From assembly GCF_000213175.1 (NCBI RefSeq), contig NW_009799099.1, forward strand, positions 4,342,473 through 4,406,472: a DNA stretch of 64,000 bases. Reading direction: 5' to 3'. The stretch is from Neurospora tetrasperma FGSC 2508 (lineage: Eukaryota; Ascomycota; Sordariomycetes; Sordariales; Sordariaceae). Position numbers and translations under genes: made by a program. Below the pieces are notes generated by a model that saw nothing but the letters and a program-made list of their open reading frames with translations, had not been told where the DNA came from and ran no database searches. Positions 58,736-64,000 of the stretch are shown here, piece by piece (position 1 is the stretch's first letter; every line of letters begins with the position of its first letter).

Positions 58736-60408
58736 ATGGCGGAGCAAGAACACAACGGAGTCAATGGATTTCATTCCGAGTCCGAGCAGGGAAATCAACC
58801 CGTAAATGGTGATGCGAGCGAAGCCGTCAACGGAAACCCCAGTAATGGTCTCAGAGTGACCATTGAAGAAAGCGCCAGCAGCGACGTCAACGGGGGCTCT
58901 CCTATCAACAGCATGGTAACACCCATACGACAGAGAATGGAACGCAAAAAGTCCAGTCCCATGATGCCGACGTTCATGGTCTCAGCACCGGGAAAAGTCA
59001 TTGTGTTTGGAGAGCACGCAGTCGTTCACGGCAAGGTATGTCGATCAAGCGCCTAGGTCATGGTGATGCTGGAAAAGGGGGTAATAATTCCCAGAGGCTA
59101 ACGGTTGTTCCTCTTCATCAGGCTGCGATTGCTGCCGCCATCTCGCTGCGATCTTACCTGCTCGTCAACACGCTTTCCAAGTCCAAGAGAACTGTAACGC
59201 TGAAATTCCCTGACATCGACTTCAATCATTCGTGGAATATCGACGAGCTCCCATGGAAGATCTTCCAACAACCAGGGAAAAAGAAGTACTACTACAGTCT
59301 CGTCACCGAGATTGACCAAGAACTCGTTGACGCCGTACAACCTTTCCTCGCCGATGTCTCGATAGACAAGCCCGCCGACATTCGCAAGGTGCACCAGAAC
59401 TCGGCCGGCTCCTTCCTCTACATGTTCCTTTCCCTTGGCTCGCAGTCGTTTCCTGGCTGCCAGTACACATTGCGCTCGACGATCCCCATTGGAGCCGGCC
59501 TGGGCAGCAGCGCGACCATCGCCGTCTGCCTGTCGGCAGCGCTCTTGCTCCAGCTTCGGACACTGTCCGGTCCTCACCCCGACCAACCTCCCGAGGAGGC
59601 CAGGCTACAAATTGAGCGCATCAACCGGTGGGCATTTGTCTACGAGATGTTCATTCACGGCAACCCCTCGGGCGTGGACAACACAGTATCAACACAGGGC
59701 AAGGCGGTCGTCTTCCAACGGACAGACTACAACCAGCCGCCCTCTGTGCGCCCCCTGTGGGACTTCCCTAAGCTCCCGCTGCTCCTCGTGGACACCAGGA
59801 CGGCCAAGTCAACGGCGCACGAGGTCGCCAAGGTGGCCACGCTGAAGAAGAAGCACCCGCAGCTGGTGGGTACCATCCTGACGGCCATCGACCAGGTCAC
59901 GCAAAGCTCTGCGCAGCTCATTGAGGAACAAGGGTTCAACACGGAGGACGAGGAGAGCCTGAGCAAGGTGGGCGAGATGATGACCATCAACCACGGCCTG
60001 CTGGTGTCACTCGGCGTGTCGCACCCCCGCTTGGAGCGTGTGCGCGAGCTCGTGGACCATGAGGGTATCGGGTGGACGAAACTCACTGGTGCGGGTGGTG
60101 GCGGATGCTCGATCACGCTGCTGCGGCCGGGAGTGCCGCGCGAGAAGCTGGATAAGCTGGAGCAGCGCCTGGACGAGGAGGGGTACTCCAAGTTTGAGAC
60201 AACACTCGGTAGCGACGGTGTTGGCGTGCTCTGGCCGGCTGTGCTGAAGAACGGGATGGACGAGGATGAGGAGGGCGGTATGGAGATTGACCTTGAGAAG
60301 TTCCTCAGTGCGGGCAGTAACGAGGCGCTTGAGAAACTTGTCGGTGTACATGGCGACCGGGGTGAGCGGGAGGGCTGGAAGTTCTGGAGGGTTGAGAACC
60401 GGGACTAG
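58736..60408 (+). CDS. ERG12: Mevalonate kinase
   Basis: The predicted product has 528 residues. Exons are 58736-59035 and 59122-60408, with an 86-bp phase 0 intron. The GHMP-family enzyme phosphorylates mevalonate with ATP, an early step toward isoprenoids and ergosterol. The N-terminal motif SAPGKVIVFGEHAVVHGK is split by the intron just after its lysine. The ATP-binding GHMP motif IPIGAGLGSSATIAV is at about 221-235, followed by FIHGNPSGVDNTVS and the C-terminal GHMP motif KLTGAGGGGCSITLL. An N-terminal extension of about 78 residues, rich in Asn/Gly/Ser, has no counterpart in the yeast enzyme and is probably disordered. A C-terminal acidic extension is also present (EDEEGGMEIDLE). The ATG at 58736 sits in a good context (accATGG). 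Confidence 0.95.
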
Positions 60409-61033
60409 AGAGTGTGGGGGCTGAGCTGATTTGGGACGTTAATGGAGTCAGTCCCCCATGTCGGTGTGCAGGCAAGGGATGACAGACGGGCATCATGGTG
60501 TTGAGGGTCTCTCTCCCCGGACCCCCCCCCCCCCACGATACCTAAAACGAGCTGGCAAGAGGCAGATCCCTTATTAGACTTCCTCACTTCAGTTGTACAT
60601 ATTGCGCTCTATTCTTGTTGGACGCGAAGATGGAATGATTACTACGTAATGAGCATTACTTATTTAATGAGGGTGTATATTAGAAGATTAGTGGCGATGA
60701 GGTCATGAAGAGGTGAAGTGACGGGGAAGTAACAAGGGACTGCTTCAACGGCATCTTTCTGGAATAAGTAGAAGGAACGTCAAGAGAAGAAGAAAAATAA
60801 GAAAAAAAAGCGGCAAGCGATGTTTGCAGGTACCAAGGGGATCATGATATCCCGTGCATGTCAAGTATTGTGCTTACTTGCAAGTTGCGATTGTTTTGTT
60901 TGATGCGCCACTGGCTTCTGACGTCCTTCGTCACTTTGTTTGCAATCCGACGACCGCAAATCAATGCGTTCAGCAAGGTCCCCGTTCCGCTTTAAGACCC
61001 CACCATTTCCCCCTTAGCAACCACCTCATAACG
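60409..61033. other. Intergenic region between ERG12 and the prenyltransferase gene
   Basis: This contains an uninterrupted run of about a dozen C at about 60523-60534 and an A-rich stretch at 60788-60810. No gene is seen. Confidence 0.5.
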
Positions 61034-62944
61034 ATGCCGCCCAAAGGTAAAGCGGCCACAAAGCCCAAAGCAACCGAAAGTAAGTTTCTTTTTTGGTACT
61101 CGACCTCGAAAGATCTTATTTGTCTTTCTCTCCCTGTTTCTGTTTGCAGCTTATGTGGCTGTTGGTACAATAATTGGAAAGGTAGCTAATCGGGGCGGTC
61201 CTCTCCTGTCAAAGCTCCAGCGACTACCACCTCCAATCCCACCACGACCAATACTACTAGCCAAACAGCATCGCAACCATCAGAACCTACCACCGTACTC
61301 GAACGTAGCCAACAGCGTTTCGAGAAGACCCGTCCATTCGAAGCTGCCCGTCGGCAACAAGGACTTAGCAGACTCTCCAAAGAAGACCAGAAAGGCTGGA
61401 TCTGCGACCAGCTCCTACACCTGACCAACCGCCTGCCCGCAGCCAGCCGCTCGTGCCTCCTCGGTCCTAAAGCGTCCAAGGAGATCTGGTGGACCGTCAA
61501 CGGGACTAATTCAATCGTCCGCGGACTCAAGCACAAGCCGGAGCCATATACTACCTGGGGCACTGATCGGAACGGCCACGACGTCGGCAGCTACACGATC
61601 GAGCGGTTCGACGAGCGATTCAGGAAGCGGATCGCATTGACAGCGCTCCAAGTGTCGAGCAGAGTATTTCGGGAGAACGTTGAGCGTGAGAAGAGAGGGT
61701 TTGTCGACGCAAGGTCCGGACGGGAGATTATTGTTACGGAAAGAGAGATTGACGAAGAGAAGGTCAGACGAAGCAAGATGGCTGCACTCAAGAAGGATTT
61801 GTACGGCGCTATCACGGGGAAGTTGGCTGAGAGCGTGGAGTGGGAGGATGTGGTTCCTATTCCGCATGAGGAGCCCGAGGGCGCGCTGGCGGCAATCACT
61901 TATCCGGCTGAGTATGCTGAGGGTATGTTACACACTTCCTTTCTTTCCCCTCCCCATCAATCAGGTCATGATCAAAGCTGATTCTTGTCAACAAAAATAG
62001 CAATGTCCTACCTCCGCGCCGTCATGACCACAAAGGAGTACTCCCCTCGCTGCCTTCGCCTAACTGAGCACATCATCGCCATGAACCCCGCCCACTACAC
62101 CGTCTGGCTCTACCGCGCCGCCAATATCTTCGCCCTGGACCTATCCATCCCGGACGAGATCGAGTGGCTGAATGAAGTTGCGCTCGCCAACCTCAAGAAC
62201 TACCAAATCTGGCACCACCGCCACCTGCTCGTCGAGCACTATTACCCCACCATCTCTTCCGACCCCGACGCTCTTGCCCAATTCGCCAAACAAGAACGTG
62301 ACTTCCTCATCGCCATCCTGTCCGAAGACACCAAGAACTATCACGTCTGGTCGTACCGCTCGTGGCTGGTTGGCAAGCTGGGGATGTGGGAGGACGAGGA
62401 AGAACTGAAGTCGATTGAGAAAATGATTGATGAGGACGTGCGAAACAACAGTGCTTGGTCGCACCGGTTCGTTTTGGTGTTCTCGAACCCAAAGTATGCG
62501 ACGCCAGGCAAGGCGGCGACGGAAAAGGATGAAAAGGTGCCCCAGGAGCTGGTGGATAGAGAGGTGAAGTATGCCCAGAACAAGGTGTATCTGGCGCCGC
62601 AGAACCAGAGCCCGTGGAATTACATGCGGGGCGTGTTGGTGAAGGGCGGCCAGCCTCTGGCAAGTGTGCAGGGGTTTGTGGAGGAGTTTGTGAATAAGTT
62701 GGGTGAAGGGGAGGAGGAGGAAGAGGTTAAAAGTACGCATGCGTTGGATTTGTTGGCGGAGATTTATGCGGAGAAGAAAGAGAATGAAAAGGCGGATCTG
62801 TGTTTGAGGAGGTTGGCGGAAAAGTGGGATAAGATTCGGGGAGGGTATTGGGAGTGGAGGAGGAAGTGTTTGACACAAAGTGAGACGGAGAAGGCGCCCG
62901 GAGAGCAGGTTGAAAAGGCTGAGGAGGGAATTGCGGCAGCCTAG
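61034..62944 (+). CDS. RAM2: Protein farnesyltransferase/geranylgeranyltransferase-I alpha subunit
   Basis: The preferred model has 565 residues. Exons are 61034-61079, 61215-61922 and 62001-62944. The C-terminal 360 residues are the alpha subunit shared by farnesyltransferase and geranylgeranyltransferase I. They carry VEWEDVVPIPHEEPEG, then PPTA repeats marked by NPAHYTVWLYR, NYQIWHHRHLL, NYHVWSYRSWLV, NNSAWSHRFVLV and NQSPWNYMRG. With the beta subunit it attaches the isoprenoid to CaaX proteins such as Ras and mating pheromone. The preceding 200 residues (RSQQRFEKTRPFEAARRQQ onwards) are an extension I do not recognise; yeast Ram2 is only 316 residues. A shorter product could start at the ATG at 61779. 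An optional 15-nt exon at 61151-61165 also keeps the frame, so the extreme N-terminus is uncertain. Confidence 0.85.
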
Positions 62945-63462
62945 AAGGTTTTGCTGATTTTGAAGAAATGGGTGGCTCTCAAGAAACGGATGATTTTGGC
63001 CGAACGGTTCGGACAAGAGTATTGAAAGCAGTTATAGGGTAGCTCAGTACGATCATATGGTCAAAGGGCATCGGGTAATTTGGTTTATGCAGGGGAGGGT
63101 TCCCAAGCCGCTCGCTTTGGTAGTTGTTCTGTAAAACAATTTGTAGTGAGTATCATTCTTGATGGCTTTTCGAGGTATAATGTATTTTGTGGTATGGGCT
63201 TCCCACATGCTCCGCTTCGAGTATGATCGTAGCCATCTAACAATCCTTCTCTTTTCCGACCCTGACGCCAAATCCATAAACGCATGTAAACGAAATGAAA
63301 AAGAAAAGAAAAAAAAAAAAAAAAACGCTGAAGAAAACTCTTGGCTGATGTGAAAATCCAATGAAGCAAATACCTCGGATACATGTCTTCTAGTATCCGC
63401 TCCCACACAACCTCATGCTTCTCCCATTGTGTTCCCCATCTGTCACACAGAGCCATCCCACC
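62945..63462. other. Convergent intergenic region between RAM2 and MTR2-like genes
   Basis: About 520 bases lie between converging 3' ends, with a poly-A run near 63305-63325. A 291-codon minus-strand frame overlapping the RAM2 coding region (62141-63016) is a shadow. No gene is seen. Confidence 0.5.
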
Positions 63463-64000
63463 TTAATAAGCCCTATAAGTATGACTAGCAACCAAATACC
63501 TCTTATGCCCCTTGAACTTGGGCCTCGTCACATAATCCCAATTCGGCACCAAAACAAAAACATCCGAAAAATGCTGCTTGGGCGGCGTGCCCTTTTCTTT
63601 GCCCCCAAAAGTCACACTCCCAGCCACCGTGACCACCATCATCAACCGCGCATCCTCCGTCCTCTGCATCATCTTGGCATCCGTAGCAGCCACGATCTCC
63701 GCGGGCGCAGCAAACCGGTAATCCTTGTTGATGACGTGCACGTCGAACCCCTCGACTTCGTACTTGACTTTGCCCTTTTGCTGGGTAAAAGTGATGAGGC
63801 GCTGCTGCTCGAGAAGGGCGTCCCACTCTTCGGGCGTGGCGACGACTTGGCCGTTGATGCAGATGTCGGCGGGCGGGTGTGAGGCGGCGAGGTACTTGGC
63901 GTTGGTGTTGACGTAGCAGGAGGAAACGGGTTTGCCGTCGGTGAGTTGGGTGTAGTACCAGTCTGTGAAGGCGCGGGCGGCTGAGGGGCAAAAGGAGTTA
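63463..64000 (-). CDS. MTR2: Mtr2-like mRNA export factor (NTF2-like fold), partial
   Basis: This is the 3' part of a gene that continues beyond the right edge. The likely last exon is 63980-63463, preceded by an acceptor (cccctcag at 63988-63981), and gives about 172 residues. The sequence matches fungal Mtr2, the small partner of the Mex67 mRNA exporter: ARAFTDWYYTQLTDGKPVSS, then INGQVVATPEEWDALLEQQ, VEGFDVHVINKDYRFAAPA, MMVVTVAGSVTFGG and FSDVFVLVPNWDYVTRPKFK, ending SHTYRAY. The fold is NTF2-like and the protein acts at the nuclear pore. The missing first exon should carry only the start of the first helix. Confidence 0.8.
   Translation of the reverse strand, partial: NSFCPSAARAFTDWYYTQLTDGKPVSSCYVNTNAKYLAASHPPADICINGQVVATPEEWDALLEQQRLITFTQQKGKVKYEVEGFDVHVINKDYRFAAPAEIVAATDAKMMQRTEDARLMMVVTVAGSVTFGGKEKGTPPKQHFSDVFVLVPNWDYVTRPKFKGHKRYLVASHTYRAY

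Noticed and set aside
62141-63016. Minus-strand open frame of 291 codons
   Set aside because: It is antisense to the prenyltransferase alpha subunit PPTA repeats, with repetitive Leu/Pro/His/Gln composition and no motif.

Overview
The window looks like a chromosome segment of a filamentous ascomycete, most likely a Sordariales fungus close to Neurospora or Sordaria. The reasons are short GT-AG introns (about 50-90 bases) with CTRAC-type branch points, genes typical of such fungi (eisosome protein Eis1, a FarA/CTF1-type zinc-cluster regulator, WSC-domain and GtaA-type secreted proteins), and a left flank of very AT-rich, TpA-rich, C-to-T decayed repeat DNA that looks like repeat-induced point mutation (RIP). 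The species is an inference; no sequence comparison was possible.

Layout. From 1 to about 8.34 kb there is a RIP-decayed block with relics of a Ty3/gypsy element (1 to about 3.55 kb, running off the left edge), an AT-rich spacer with a 25-bp tandem repeat, a Ty1/copia relic (about 4.69-7.92 kb) and two decayed tRNA-like sequences. At about 8.34 kb the composition switches abruptly to ordinary genic DNA. From 9 to 24 kb lie a secreted GtaA-type glutaminase, Eis1, a tandem pair of intron-bearing tRNA-Glu(CUC) genes and a secreted haem peroxidase fused to two WSC domains. From 26 to 35 kb lie a large GAS2-domain protein and a FarA/FarB-like Zn2Cys6 regulator, both on the minus strand. A gene-poor stretch of about 7.3 kb (34.8-42.1 kb) contains a long AAC/CAA microsatellite. 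From 42 to 50 kb lie a secreted GH3 beta-glucosidase (minus) and, divergently and far apart, a secreted class 3 lipase (plus).

From 50.7 kb to the right edge the genes are dense and mostly housekeeping: mitochondrial ribosomal protein bL34m, the CaaX protease Ste24, a small single-pass membrane protein, ribosomal protein eL38, an unrecognised ABM-like protein, mevalonate kinase, the farnesyltransferase/geranylgeranyltransferase-I alpha subunit, and the last exon of an Mtr2-like mRNA-export factor cut by the window edge.

How they fit together. Mevalonate kinase, the prenyltransferase alpha subunit and Ste24 are three steps of one pathway: making the isoprenoid, attaching it to CaaX proteins, and trimming the prenylated tail. 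All three lie within about 11 kb. Four of the other genes encode secreted enzymes (glutaminase, peroxidase-WSC, beta-glucosidase, lipase), fitting a saprotroph. The most unusual local structure is in the beta-glucosidase gene: two fully canonical introns separated by a single exonic nucleotide, followed by a 26-nt exon and a GC-AG intron. Exon models were built by hand from splice signals, reading frame and family motifs, and none has been tested against RNA.
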